A program made the position numbers and the translations under genes. Below, piece after piece: positions 40,981-48,420 of a stretch of DNA of 64,000 nt; the first letter of the stretch is position 1, and every line of letters begins with the position of its first letter. Under the pieces are notes generated by a model. That model was not told the origin of the DNA. It ran no database searches and saw nothing but the letters and a program-made list of their open reading frames with translations. Source of the stretch: Arthrobacter celericrescens (GTDB lineage Bacteria; Actinomycetota; Actinomycetes; Actinomycetales; Micrococcaceae); the NCBI RefSeq assembly GCF_003614925.1, contig NZ_QYLP01000098.1:1-64000 (forward strand). The letters run 5' to 3'.

Positions 40981-41289
40981 GTGGCTTTCCTCAAGTACTC
41001 CCTGATCCGTCTGGCGCTGTTCGTGCCGCTGTTCGTGCTGTGCCTTTTCCTGGGGACAGGCCCCATCCTGGCGGTGGTCTTCGCCGGGCTGATCGCCTTC
41101 GCGATCAGCTACCTTTTCTTCCAGAAACAGCGCGACGCCGCCACGGCCGCCATGCGTGAACGTTTCTCCGGGCGGGCCAAGCCGCTGCGTTCGGCCGGCG
41201 AAGTCGACGACGCCGACGCCGAGGACCGCCTGGTGGACGAGCACCCCGAAGTCCGGGTCGAGAACGACCGGCGCCCCAAGGACGCCTGA
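40981..41289 (+). CDS. DUF4229-type small membrane protein
   Basis: 102 aa from GTG 40981. Two adjacent hydrophobic helices (about 6-24 YSLIRLALFVPLFVLCLF; 27-46 PILAVVFAGLIAFAISYLFF) are followed by a basic then acidic tail. This is the pattern of actinobacterial DUF4229 proteins, whose genes are commonly near men genes. Function unknown. It converges on menA across a strong terminator. Confidence 0.75.
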   Translation: MAFLKYSLIRLALFVPLFVLCLFLGTGPILAVVFAGLIAFAISYLFFQKQRDAATAAMRERFSGRAKPLRSAGEVDDADAEDRLVDEHPEVRVENDRRPKDA

Positions 41290-41302
41290 GCTTTACGGGA
41301 GA

Positions 41303-41335
41303 ATCCCCGGCCAGAGGACTGGCCAGGGATTTTTT
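41303..41335. terminator. Bidirectional terminator between DUF4229 gene and menA
   Basis: ATCCCCGGCCAG pairs with CTGGCCAGGGAT around loop AGGA with one mismatch, followed by TTTTTT. Confidence 0.85.
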
Positions 41336-41341
41336 CGACCC

Positions 41342-42220
41342 CTAGAAGCCCACGCTCAACACCAGGCCGAGCGAGAACAGCAGGCTGTAGCCGAGGTTGA
41401 TCAGGCCGGTCTGCTTGAGCACCGGAATGAGGTTCTTGCGCTTGCCGTTGACCATGAGCCAAGCGGGCGTCAGGCAGGCCGGGACCAGGAGCAGCACAAT
41501 CAGCATCCAGGGCTTGGTGGGCGCGAGGACCACCACCAGGAGCAGCGCCAGGGCCAGCATGAGCACATAGCTCTCGCGTGCGTGCCGGTCGCCCAACCGC
41601 ACCGCCAGGGTCTTCTTGCCGGCGATGGTGTCCGTAGGGATGTCCCGGACGTTGTTGGCCATGAGGAGCGCACAGGCGATCAGCCCGGTGCCAATGGCGC
41701 CGATGACCGCGGGAAGGCTGACCTGCCCGGCCTGGGTGTAGGTGGTGCCCAGGGTGGCCACGAGGCCGAAGAACACGAACACGAACACGTCGCCGAGGCC
41801 CATGTAGCCGTAGGGGTTCTTGCCGCCGGTGTAGCCCCAGGCCGAAAGCACGCAGCCCAGGCCGACCAGGATCAGCCACCAGGCCTGGGTGATGAGCACC
41901 AGGACCAGGCCCACCAGCATGGCCAGCCCGAACGCGCCGAAGGCGGCCCACTTCACGTCCTGGGCCTTGGCTACTCCGGATCCCACCAAGCGCAGGGGAC
42001 CGACGCGCTCCTCGTCGGTTCCGCGGATGCCGTCGGAATAGTCGTTGGCATAGTTGACGCCGATCTGCAGCAGCAGGGCCACCAAAGCCGCAAGGATCGC
42101 GTTGAACAGGTGGAACGACTGCAGTTCGTAGGCGGCCGCGGTGCCGATAAGCACCGGGGCGATCGCCGCTGGCAGGGTGCGCGGCCGGGCGCCTTGGATC
42201 CATTGTGCAGCTGTTGCCAC
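41342..42220 (-). CDS. menA: 1,4-dihydroxy-2-naphthoate polyprenyltransferase
   Basis: 292 aa UbiA-family membrane enzyme that attaches the polyprenyl chain to 1,4-dihydroxy-2-naphthoate in menaquinone synthesis. The two Asp-rich Mg-diphosphate motifs are NYANDYSDGIRGTD (near residue 55) and NNVRDIPTDTIAGKKTLAV (near 180). About eight membrane helices are visible. It starts at GTG 42220 with GAGG eight bases upstream. MenE and menB lie just upstream on the same strand, but in a separate transcription unit. Confidence 0.95.
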   Translation of the reverse strand: MATAAQWIQGARPRTLPAAIAPVLIGTAAAYELQSFHLFNAILAALVALLLQIGVNYANDYSDGIRGTDEERVGPLRLVGSGVAKAQDVKWAAFGAFGLAMLVGLVLVLITQAWWLILVGLGCVLSAWGYTGGKNPYGYMGLGDVFVFVFFGLVATLGTTYTQAGQVSLPAVIGAIGTGLIACALLMANNVRDIPTDTIAGKKTLAVRLGDRHARESYVLMLALALLLVVVLAPTKPWMLIVLLLVPACLTPAWLMVNGKRKNLIPVLKQTGLINLGYSLLFSLGLVLSVGF

Positions 42221-42285
42221 GTGTTGTACCTCGTGTTGTTCGCGGTGGGGCCGGACGGGACCGGCGGTGGATGCGGGGAACTTGT

Positions 42286-43407
42286 CTATTCTGCCTGATG
42301 CTGTTCGCTGAGCAGTGCGCCCATGGCGAGCCGGTCCGGTTTCCCGTTGGGCAGCATCAGCAGCGCGGGCGCGGTGATGACGGTTTTCGGCGCCAGTGCC
42401 CCGAGGGCCGAACGCCCGGCGTCGAGCAGCTCGTCCGGGCTGGCAGCCGCCGGTTCGCCGACCGCAAGATAGGCGGCCACCGCCTGGCCCCATTCCGCGG
42501 AAGGCACGCCGGCAACGAACGCCGCGCTGACGCCGTCGAGCTTTTCCAGCTCAGCCTGCACATGCGCGGCGGAGACCTTGACGCCGCCGGTGATGATGAC
42601 GTCGTCGGCCCGGCCCAGGACGGCGAGCCTGCCATCGGGGGAGAGCTCGCCGAGGTCCCCGGTGCGGTACCAGCGGGCGCCGTCCTCTTCGAAGAAGCCG
42701 GACCCGGTGGGGGCGTCCAGGTAGCCGGCGGCGAGGGTGCTGCCGCCCAGCAGGATGCGGCCGTCCCCGTCGATCCGGACCTCGACGCCGTCCAGCGGCT
42801 CGCCGTCGTACACGCAGCCGCCGCACGTCTCGGCGGAGCCGTAGGTGGTCACCACGTGGAGGCCGGCGTCGCGTGCTCCCTCCAGCAGCCCGGCCGGGGC
42901 AGGTGCGCCGCCGAGCAGGATCGCGTTGAAGCGCCGCAGCACGGCGAGGGTGTCGGCGGACGGGTCGTCGAGGAGCCGCTGCAGCTGGGTGGGCACGAGG
43001 GAGGTGAAGCGAATGGTGTCCGTCAGTTCCAGGGCAGCGGCGGTGAAGCCCTCCGGCGTGAACCCGTCGGCGAGGTCCATCGCCCAGGGGCGGGTCCCGG
43101 CGAACAGGGAACGCACCAGCACCTGGATGCCCGCCACGTACTGCAGAGGCAGGGCCAGCAGCCACTGGCCTTCGCCGCGCAGTGCGATGGCGGTGGCCAT
43201 GGAGGAGGCCGCGAGGGCGTCGACCGTGAGCACGGTGGCCTTCGGGGCGCCGGTGGATCCCGAGGTGCGCACCACCACGGCCGCGTCCTCGACGCCGGGG
43301 GTCTCCACGGGGACGGCCCGGACGGTCCCGTCGCGATCCGTGACAATCTCGACGGCGGGTCCCTCGCCTTGCAGGGCAGCCGCGAGGGCCTTCAGGATGT
43401 CATCCAC
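42286..43407 (-). CDS. menE: o-Succinylbenzoate-CoA ligase
   Basis: 373 aa ANL-superfamily adenylate-forming enzyme activating o-succinylbenzoate with CoA. Core motifs: VVRTSGSTGAPKATVLT (A3), YGSAETCGG (A5), RWYRTGDLGELSPDGRL (A7), GRADDVIITGGVKVS (A8) and the catalytic lysine in PNGKPDR (A10). It is shorter than E. coli MenE, as usual in actinobacteria, because the N-terminal subdomain is reduced. GTG 43407 was chosen; it is ten bases after the menB stop, so the two are one operon. Confidence 0.93.
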   Translation of the reverse strand: MDDILKALAAALQGEGPAVEIVTDRDGTVRAVPVETPGVEDAAVVVRTSGSTGAPKATVLTVDALAASSMATAIALRGEGQWLLALPLQYVAGIQVLVRSLFAGTRPWAMDLADGFTPEGFTAAALELTDTIRFTSLVPTQLQRLLDDPSADTLAVLRRFNAILLGGAPAPAGLLEGARDAGLHVVTTYGSAETCGGCVYDGEPLDGVEVRIDGDGRILLGGSTLAAGYLDAPTGSGFFEEDGARWYRTGDLGELSPDGRLAVLGRADDVIITGGVKVSAAHVQAELEKLDGVSAAFVAGVPSAEWGQAVAAYLAVGEPAAASPDELLDAGRSALGALAPKTVITAPALLMLPNGKPDRLAMGALLSEQHQAE

Positions 43408-43417
43408 AGCCGGGCTC

Positions 43418-44371
43418 CTAGAAGTAGTAGGGGAAGGCGGACCAGTCCGGGTCCCGTTTCTGCAGGAACGCCTCCTTGCCTTCAACGGCCTCGTCGGTCA
43501 TGTACGCGAGCCGGGTGGCTTCGCCGGCGAAGACCTGCTGGCCGGCCAGGCCGTCGTCGGCAAGGTTGAAGGCGAACTTGAGCATGCGGATGGCCTGGGG
43601 CGACTGGCGGGCGATGTCCGCGGCGTACTCCAGGGCCACCTCTTCGAGGCGCTCGTGCTCCACCGCTTCGTTCACCGCGCCCATGCGGACCATGTCCTCC
43701 GCGGAATATTCGCGGGCCAGGAAGAAGATTTCCCGGGCGGCCTTCTGGCCGACCTGGCGGGCGAGCAGCGCCGAACCGTAACCGGCGTCGAAACTTCCCA
43801 CCGTGGCGTCCGTCTGCTTGAACTTGCCGTGCTCGCGGGAGGCGATGGTGAGGTCGCTGACGACGTGCAGCGAGTGCCCGCCGCCGGCCGCCCAGCCGTT
43901 GACGACGGCGATGACCACCTTGGGCATGGTGCGCATGAGCCGCTGGACTTCCAGGATGTGCAGGCGCCCGGCCCGGGCGGGGTCGATGGTTTCCTGGGTC
44001 TCGCCGTCGGCGTAGCGGTAGCCGTCCCGGCCACGGATGCGCTGGTCGCCGCCTGAGCAGAAGGAGTGCCCGCCGTCCTTCGGGGAGGGGCCGTTTCCGG
44101 TGAGCAGCACGGTGGCGACGTCGGGGGTCATCCGGGCGTGGTCCATGGCGCGGTAGAGCTCATCCACGGTGCCGGGGCGGAAGGCGTTGCGGACGTCCGG
44201 CCGGTTGAAGGCAATGCGCACGGTGGGCAGGTCCCGGATGATGGTGCCGGCTTCGTCGCGTTCCACCTGCCGGTGGTAGGTCATGTCCTGGAAGTCGTCG
44301 AATCCGGAAACCGTGCGCCAGTGCGCGGGGTCGAAGACATCGGATACCTTGGCGGGGAAGTCGTTGCTCAC
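43418..44371 (-). CDS. menB: 1,4-dihydroxy-2-naphthoyl-CoA synthase
   Basis: 317 aa crotonase-superfamily enzyme closing the naphthoquinone ring from o-succinylbenzoyl-CoA. The signatures VRIAFNRPDVRNAFRPGTVDEL, HSFCSGGDQRIRGRDGY, VVNGWAAGGGHSLHVVSDLTIAS and QTDATVGSFDAGYGSALL are characteristic of MenB, and the length agrees with actinobacterial forms. Start GTG 44371 is preceded by TAAACT at seven bases and no ribosome-binding site. It is the first gene of the menB-menE unit. Confidence 0.96.
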   Translation of the reverse strand: MSNDFPAKVSDVFDPAHWRTVSGFDDFQDMTYHRQVERDEAGTIIRDLPTVRIAFNRPDVRNAFRPGTVDELYRAMDHARMTPDVATVLLTGNGPSPKDGGHSFCSGGDQRIRGRDGYRYADGETQETIDPARAGRLHILEVQRLMRTMPKVVIAVVNGWAAGGGHSLHVVSDLTIASREHGKFKQTDATVGSFDAGYGSALLARQVGQKAAREIFFLAREYSAEDMVRMGAVNEAVEHERLEEVALEYAADIARQSPQAIRMLKFAFNLADDGLAGQQVFAGEATRLAYMTDEAVEGKEAFLQKRDPDWSAFPYYF

Positions 44372-44378
44372 CCTGACG

Positions 44379-44384
44379 AGTTTA
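44379..44384 (-). promoter_or_regulatory. Leaderless -10 (TAAACT) for menB
   Basis: TAAACT on the minus strand ends seven bases before GTG 44371. Confidence 0.55.
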
Positions 44385-44393
44385 GTTACCGGC

Positions 44394-44831
44394 TCAGCTG
44401 ATGCAGAACTCGTTGCCCTCCGGGTCCGCCATGGTGTGCCATTCGTGCGGGCCCTGGTTGGCCGTCCACAGGTGCCGGGCGCCGCGCGCCTCCAACTCGG
44501 CCCGGACCTCGTCCTTGTCGCGGCCGCCCAGGCGCACGTCCCAATGCACCCGGTTCTTGACCGTCTTTTCCTCGGGAACGACCTGGAACAGGAACCGCTT
44601 GCCGGTGGCCTTGTCCTGGTCTTCCGACGGAATGATGGCGGCGCCCGTCCTCCACACGAGCTTGCCCTTGTGGGTGGTGGTCTCGTCCTCCGTGGCGAAG
44701 CCCTGCTCGACCATCGAACGGATGAACGCTTCGTCCTGGGCCTCCACGACCCAGTCGAGCGTTTCGGCCCACCAGTCGGCGAGCATGTGGGGATCCTTGC
44801 AGTCGACTACAACCTGGAAGTTCAGTGCCAT
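44394..44831 (-). CDS. Glyoxalase/VOC-fold protein
   Basis: 145 aa. Vicinal oxygen chelate fold in the glyoxalase-like subfamily: LNFQVVVDCKDPHMLADWWAETLDWVVE at the N-terminus, and NRVHWDVRLGGRDKDEVRAELEARGARHL, then HEWHTMADPEGNEFCIS at the end with His/Glu candidate metal ligands. Substrate unknown. It is upstream of menB and has its own leaderless -10 (TAATTT, 44838-44843). Confidence 0.85.
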   Translation of the reverse strand: MALNFQVVVDCKDPHMLADWWAETLDWVVEAQDEAFIRSMVEQGFATEDETTTHKGKLVWRTGAAIIPSEDQDKATGKRFLFQVVPEEKTVKNRVHWDVRLGGRDKDEVRAELEARGARHLWTANQGPHEWHTMADPEGNEFCIS

Positions 44832-44837
44832 GCCCTG

Positions 44838-44843
44838 AAATTA
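44838..44843 (-). promoter_or_regulatory. Leaderless -10 (TAATTT) for the VOC protein
   Basis: TAATTT on the minus strand ends six bases before ATG 44831. Confidence 0.5.
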
Positions 44844-44896
44844 CGACGACGGCGGGCTGCAGGGTAGTGTTTTACGGACAGTTCCGGTCCGGGTTG

Positions 44897-44964
44897 CCCA
44901 ACTGACTGGCAGTTGTTGTCGTCTTGAGCCCCCTCAAAACGACTACAACTGCGAGCTAGTTGGG
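44897..44964. repeat. 68-bp palindrome, copy 2 of the dispersed element
   Basis: The outer ends CCCAACTGACT and CTAGTTGGG, the arm core GCAGTTGTTGTCG, and the GAGCCCC-type loop match copy 1 at 25611, and again the element sits between gene ends. This copy has a few compensating and non-compensating changes in the arms (for example GTCTTGAG against CTCAAAAC), so it is an independent, drifting copy. Confidence 0.8.
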
Positions 44965-44974
44965 GACGGAGGCC

Positions 44975-45703
44975 TCAGGCGCCGAAGAACTGCGGCGGGA
45001 GGGCGTAGATCAGCAGCACGGCCAGGAGGTTCTTGCCGGCATGGACCAGGAAGGAAAACATGAGGTTCTTCCCGGTCCAGACGTACACCGCGACCAGGAC
45101 GGCGCCCATTCCCAGATAGGGAACCATGGCCTGGGCTGAGAAGCCCTCATCGCCGAAGACGTGGATCCCCGCGAACAGCACCGTGGAGATGGCGCAGCAG
45201 ATCCAGGTGTTGATGCGTCCGGACAGCTTGCCGATCAGCAGGTGGCGGAAAATGTACTCCTCCACGAACGGCCCCACGAACACCAGCAGCGGAACGATCA
45301 GCCAGGCCGGAACCCCCATCATGAGGGACTGGATTCCGAGCTGGTTCTCCGAAGCTCGTACTTGCCCCGTTGCCGTGACCAGGATGGCCGTGAGGACCAG
45401 CATGGCGACAACGGACAACGGCACCATGGCCATCGTGAACCAGGGGCGCGTGGCCAGGATCCGCAGGTCGCGGGCGACCACCCCATGCGCGGCCAGGAGG
45501 GCGAATATGCCCACCGAGGCATAGAAGGCGAGGTTGACCGCATAGGTGGCCGCCGCCTGCGTAGCCAGGAGGCTTTGCAGCAACGGGGCCAGCAGGGCAC
45601 CGGCAAAGGCGGCGAAAAACATCAGCCCGAGATAGAGTCCGGCCGCCACAGCGTCGAGGCCGTTGAAGGCGTACAGCCTGCCCGGCGGTGGAATCTTGCC
45701 CAT
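44975..45703 (-). CDS. CPBP-family intramembrane glutamic protease
   Basis: 242 aa, eight predicted helices. The family motifs are FVEEYIFRHLLIGKL (EEXXXR), FAGIHVFGD (FXXXH) and HAGKNLLAVLLIY (HXXXN/B), arranged in order. These proteins are Rce1/CAAX-protease-like and in bacteria function in bacteriocin immunity or unknown processing. No bacteriocin-like gene is near. TAGGCT seven bases before ATG 45703 gives a leaderless promoter. It is divergent from the metal ABC operon. Confidence 0.88.
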   Translation of the reverse strand: MGKIPPPGRLYAFNGLDAVAAGLYLGLMFFAAFAGALLAPLLQSLLATQAAATYAVNLAFYASVGIFALLAAHGVVARDLRILATRPWFTMAMVPLSVVAMLVLTAILVTATGQVRASENQLGIQSLMMGVPAWLIVPLLVFVGPFVEEYIFRHLLIGKLSGRINTWICCAISTVLFAGIHVFGDEGFSAQAMVPYLGMGAVLVAVYVWTGKNLMFSFLVHAGKNLLAVLLIYALPPQFFGA

Positions 45704-45809
45704 ATGACTAAGCCTATCCGCGAGGAGTCCCAGCCGAGCAAAATGAGGTTGGGGGAGCGGATAGGCGCTATTCCCCGGCCGGGATTGCGGCTCTCCCCGG
45801 CGCTTCCGG

Positions 45810-45815
45810 TATAGT
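45810..45815 (+). promoter_or_regulatory. Leaderless -10 (TATAGT) of the metal ABC operon
   Basis: TATAGT ends seven bases before ATG 45823 and a TTGCGG-like -35 lies 19 bases upstream. A CGGTAT direct repeat flanks it, which could be part of a metalloregulator site (not assigned). Confidence 0.55.
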
Positions 45816-45822
45816 TTTCGGT

Positions 45823-46767
45823 ATGCCTAAATCTCTGTTTCGGTTCACCAAAGCTGCTGTCCGGAATATGTCCCTTGTCCTCGCCGCCGCCCTCGCGCTA
45901 AGCCTGTCCGCCTGTGGGGGTTCCACGAACGCCGGCAATGATGACCGGCCCGTCGTCCTGACCACGTTTACCGTACTGGCCGATATTGCCAAGAATGTCG
46001 CAGGCGACAAGCTGCGGGTCGAATCCATTACGAAGGTGGGCGCGGAAATCCACGGGTACGAGCCGACCCCGGGGGACATCCGCAAGGCCGCGCAGGCGGA
46101 TCTCATTCTGGACAACGGGCTGAACCTCGAAGTCTGGTTCGAGCAGTTCGTCGAAGGACTCGACGTCCCGCACGCCGTGGTGAGCGAAGGCGTGGACCCG
46201 ATGCCGATCGCCGAAGACAGCTACAAAGGCAAGCCCAACCCGCACGCGTGGATGTCGCCGTCGAACGTCCAGATCTATGCCGACAACATGGCCAAGGCGT
46301 TCGCGAAACTCGACCCGGCCAACGCCGCGGTCTTCGAAGCAAATGCCGGCAAGTACAAGGCCCAGCTCCAAGCCGTCAAGGACGAACTGGCCGCCGAACT
46401 GAAGACCGTGCCGGTGCGGCAGCGCGCGCTCGTCACGTGCGAAGGCGCCTTTTCCTACTTGACCCGCGACGTCGGCCTCAAGGAGGTCTACATCTGGGCC
46501 GTCAATGCCGAACAGCAGGCCACGCCACAGCAGATCGCCCGCGCCATCGAATACGTCGAGGAACACAAGGTCCCGGCCGTCTTCTGCGAGTCCACGGTGT
46601 CCAACGCGCCCATGATGCAGGTGGTGGACGCCAGCGGAGCGAAGTTCGGCGGAGTGCTCTTCGTGGACTCGCTGTCCGAAGCGGATGGCCCGGTGCCGAC
46701 CTACCTTGACCTGATCCGGCACGACGCACGGACCATCGCCAACGCGCTGACGGGAAAGACCCCATGA
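45823..46767 (+). CDS. Metal (Mn/Zn) ABC transporter substrate-binding lipoprotein
   Basis: 314 aa. Lipobox LSAC (LALSLSACGGSTN) marks a cell-surface anchored cluster A-I binding protein. Metal-coordinating residues are apparent in EIHGYEPTPGDIRKA, NPHAWMSPSN, the CEGAFSYLTRD and CEST region, and VDSLSE near the end. The family includes MntC, TroA and ZnuA; Mn versus Zn or Fe cannot be settled from sequence. It overlaps the next gene by four bases and has no ribosome-binding site, consistent with its leaderless promoter. Confidence 0.9.
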   Translation: MPKSLFRFTKAAVRNMSLVLAAALALSLSACGGSTNAGNDDRPVVLTTFTVLADIAKNVAGDKLRVESITKVGAEIHGYEPTPGDIRKAAQADLILDNGLNLEVWFEQFVEGLDVPHAVVSEGVDPMPIAEDSYKGKPNPHAWMSPSNVQIYADNMAKAFAKLDPANAAVFEANAGKYKAQLQAVKDELAAELKTVPVRQRALVTCEGAFSYLTRDVGLKEVYIWAVNAEQQATPQQIARAIEYVEEHKVPAVFCESTVSNAPMMQVVDASGAKFGGVLFVDSLSEADGPVPTYLDLIRHDARTIANALTGKTP

Positions 46768-47498
46768 GTACTCCGGCCATCTTGGTAGACAAGGTCACGG
46801 TGCACTATGGCGAGGTGCTCGCCCTGGAGAATGCTTCGCTGAGCCTTGAGCCGGCCCGGATCTGCGGCCTCGTAGGCATGAACGGTTCCGGCAAGTCCAC
46901 CCTGTTCAAGGCGATCATGGGCATGGTGAAGCCCGATTCCGGGCAGGTCCTGATCAACGGGCAGCCCCCGGTGAAGACGCGCAAGGAAGCCGGAATCGGC
47001 TATGTCCCGCAAAGCGAGGACGTGGACTGGGCGTTCCCGCTTTCCGTGCGCGATGTGGTGATGATGGGTCGGTACGGACACCTCGGCTTCACCCGCCGGC
47101 CCCGCAAGGCGGACCGCGACGCCGTCCACCACGCCCTGGAGCGGGTGGAACTGGGCGAGTATGCCGACCGGCAGATCGGCCAGCTGTCCGGCGGGCAGAA
47201 AAAGCGGGCCTTCGTGGCGCGCGGCATCGCCCAGGGGGCCACCATGATGCTGCTGGACGAGCCGTTCGCCGGCGTCGACAAGCGTTCCGAAGCGACGATC
47301 ACCCGCCTGTTGCGCGAACTGGCCGCAGACGGCGCCACCATCCTGGTCTCCACCCACGACCTCCATGCCCTGCCGCAGCTCTGCGATGAAGCCGTCCTGC
47401 TCATGCGGAAGGTGCTCATGCACGGCTCCCCGGACGTGGTGCTGCAGCCCGAAAACCTCGCCATGGCCTTCGGCCTCGACGTCATGAACAGGGGCTAG
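46764..47498 (+). CDS. Metal ABC transporter ATP-binding protein
   Basis: 244 aa. Walker A GMNGSGKST, Q-loop PQSEDVDW, signature LSGGQKKRAFVAR, Walker B MMLLDEPFAGVD and switch histidine in VSTHDLHAL are all intact. It powers the Mn/Zn importer with the SBP before it and permease after it. ATGA overlap with the SBP gene couples translation. Confidence 0.93.
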   Translation: MSTPAILVDKVTVHYGEVLALENASLSLEPARICGLVGMNGSGKSTLFKAIMGMVKPDSGQVLINGQPPVKTRKEAGIGYVPQSEDVDWAFPLSVRDVVMMGRYGHLGFTRRPRKADRDAVHHALERVELGEYADRQIGQLSGGQKKRAFVARGIAQGATMMLLDEPFAGVDKRSEATITRLLRELAADGATILVSTHDLHALPQLCDEAVLLMRKVLMHGSPDVVLQPENLAMAFGLDVMNRG

Positions 47499-47501
47499 GC
47501 A

Positions 47502-48377
47502 ATGGACCTGCTCAACATCCTGTTGGAACCGCTCAGCTACGACTTCATGGTCCGGGCACTGATCACGACGGCGATCGCCGCCGTCGTCTGCGCCGTCCTG
47601 AGTTGCTGGCTGGTGCTGATCGGCTGGTCGCTCATGGGTGACGCGGTCTCGCACGCGGTGCTGCCCGGCGTCGTCCTCGCCTACATCGTGGGCGCGCCGT
47701 TCGCGCTCGGCGCGCTGGTGTTCGCGCTGTTGGCCGTGACCCTGATCGGCGTGGTCCGCAACACCAGCCGGGTCAAGGAAGACGCCGCGATCGGGATTGT
47801 TTTCACCTCGCTCTTCGCCCTCGGGCTGGTGCTGATTTCCGTGACCCCCAGCCAGACGGACCTGAACCACATCATCTTCGGGAACCTGCTGGGCGTGAGC
47901 ACCGCGGACCTGGTGCAGGTGGTGGTCCTCGGCGTGGTGGCCTTCGGCATCCTCGTGCTCAAGCGCCGCGACCTGACCCTCTACGCCTTCGATCCCACCC
48001 ACGCCCACGCGATCGGCCTCTCGCCACGGCGCCTGGGCGCCCTGCTCCTGGGCCTGCTGGCACTGACCTCCGTGGTGGCGCTGCAGACCGTGGGCGTGGT
48101 GCTTGTGGTGGCCATGCTCATCATCCCGGGGGCGACGGCGTACCTGCTGACCGACCGCTTCTCCCGGATGCTGGTGATTGCCCCGGCCATCTCCGCCGCC
48201 TGCTCGGTGGCCGGGATCTACATCAGTTACTACCTGGACACCGCCTCCGGCGCGATGGTGGTGCTCGCGCAGGGAGTGGTGTTCGCCGTCGTCTATCTCT
48301 TCAGCCCGCGGCAGGGACTGATCGGCACGCGGCTGGCGAAGGCGCGGCGGAGGCGTGCAGTGGCCCTGGCGCGTTGA
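47502..48377 (+). CDS. Metal ABC transporter permease
   Basis: 291 aa, family 3 ABC permease (MntB/ZnuB) with about eight membrane helices. The conserved region SLMGDAVSHAVLPGVVLAYIVGAPFALGAL appears near residue 45, and the EAA-like FDPTHAHAIGLSPRRLGALLLG loop is present near 160. It starts four bases after the ATPase stop and ends the operon. Confidence 0.92.
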   Translation: MDLLNILLEPLSYDFMVRALITTAIAAVVCAVLSCWLVLIGWSLMGDAVSHAVLPGVVLAYIVGAPFALGALVFALLAVTLIGVVRNTSRVKEDAAIGIVFTSLFALGLVLISVTPSQTDLNHIIFGNLLGVSTADLVQVVVLGVVAFGILVLKRRDLTLYAFDPTHAHAIGLSPRRLGALLLGLLALTSVVALQTVGVVLVVAMLIIPGATAYLLTDRFSRMLVIAPAISAACSVAGIYISYYLDTASGAMVVLAQGVVFAVVYLFSPRQGLIGTRLAKARRRRAVALAR

Positions 48378-48420
48378 GCGCCGGGCCGCCCCGGGCCGCG
48401 ACGGCTGGCCTGCGGAACCG

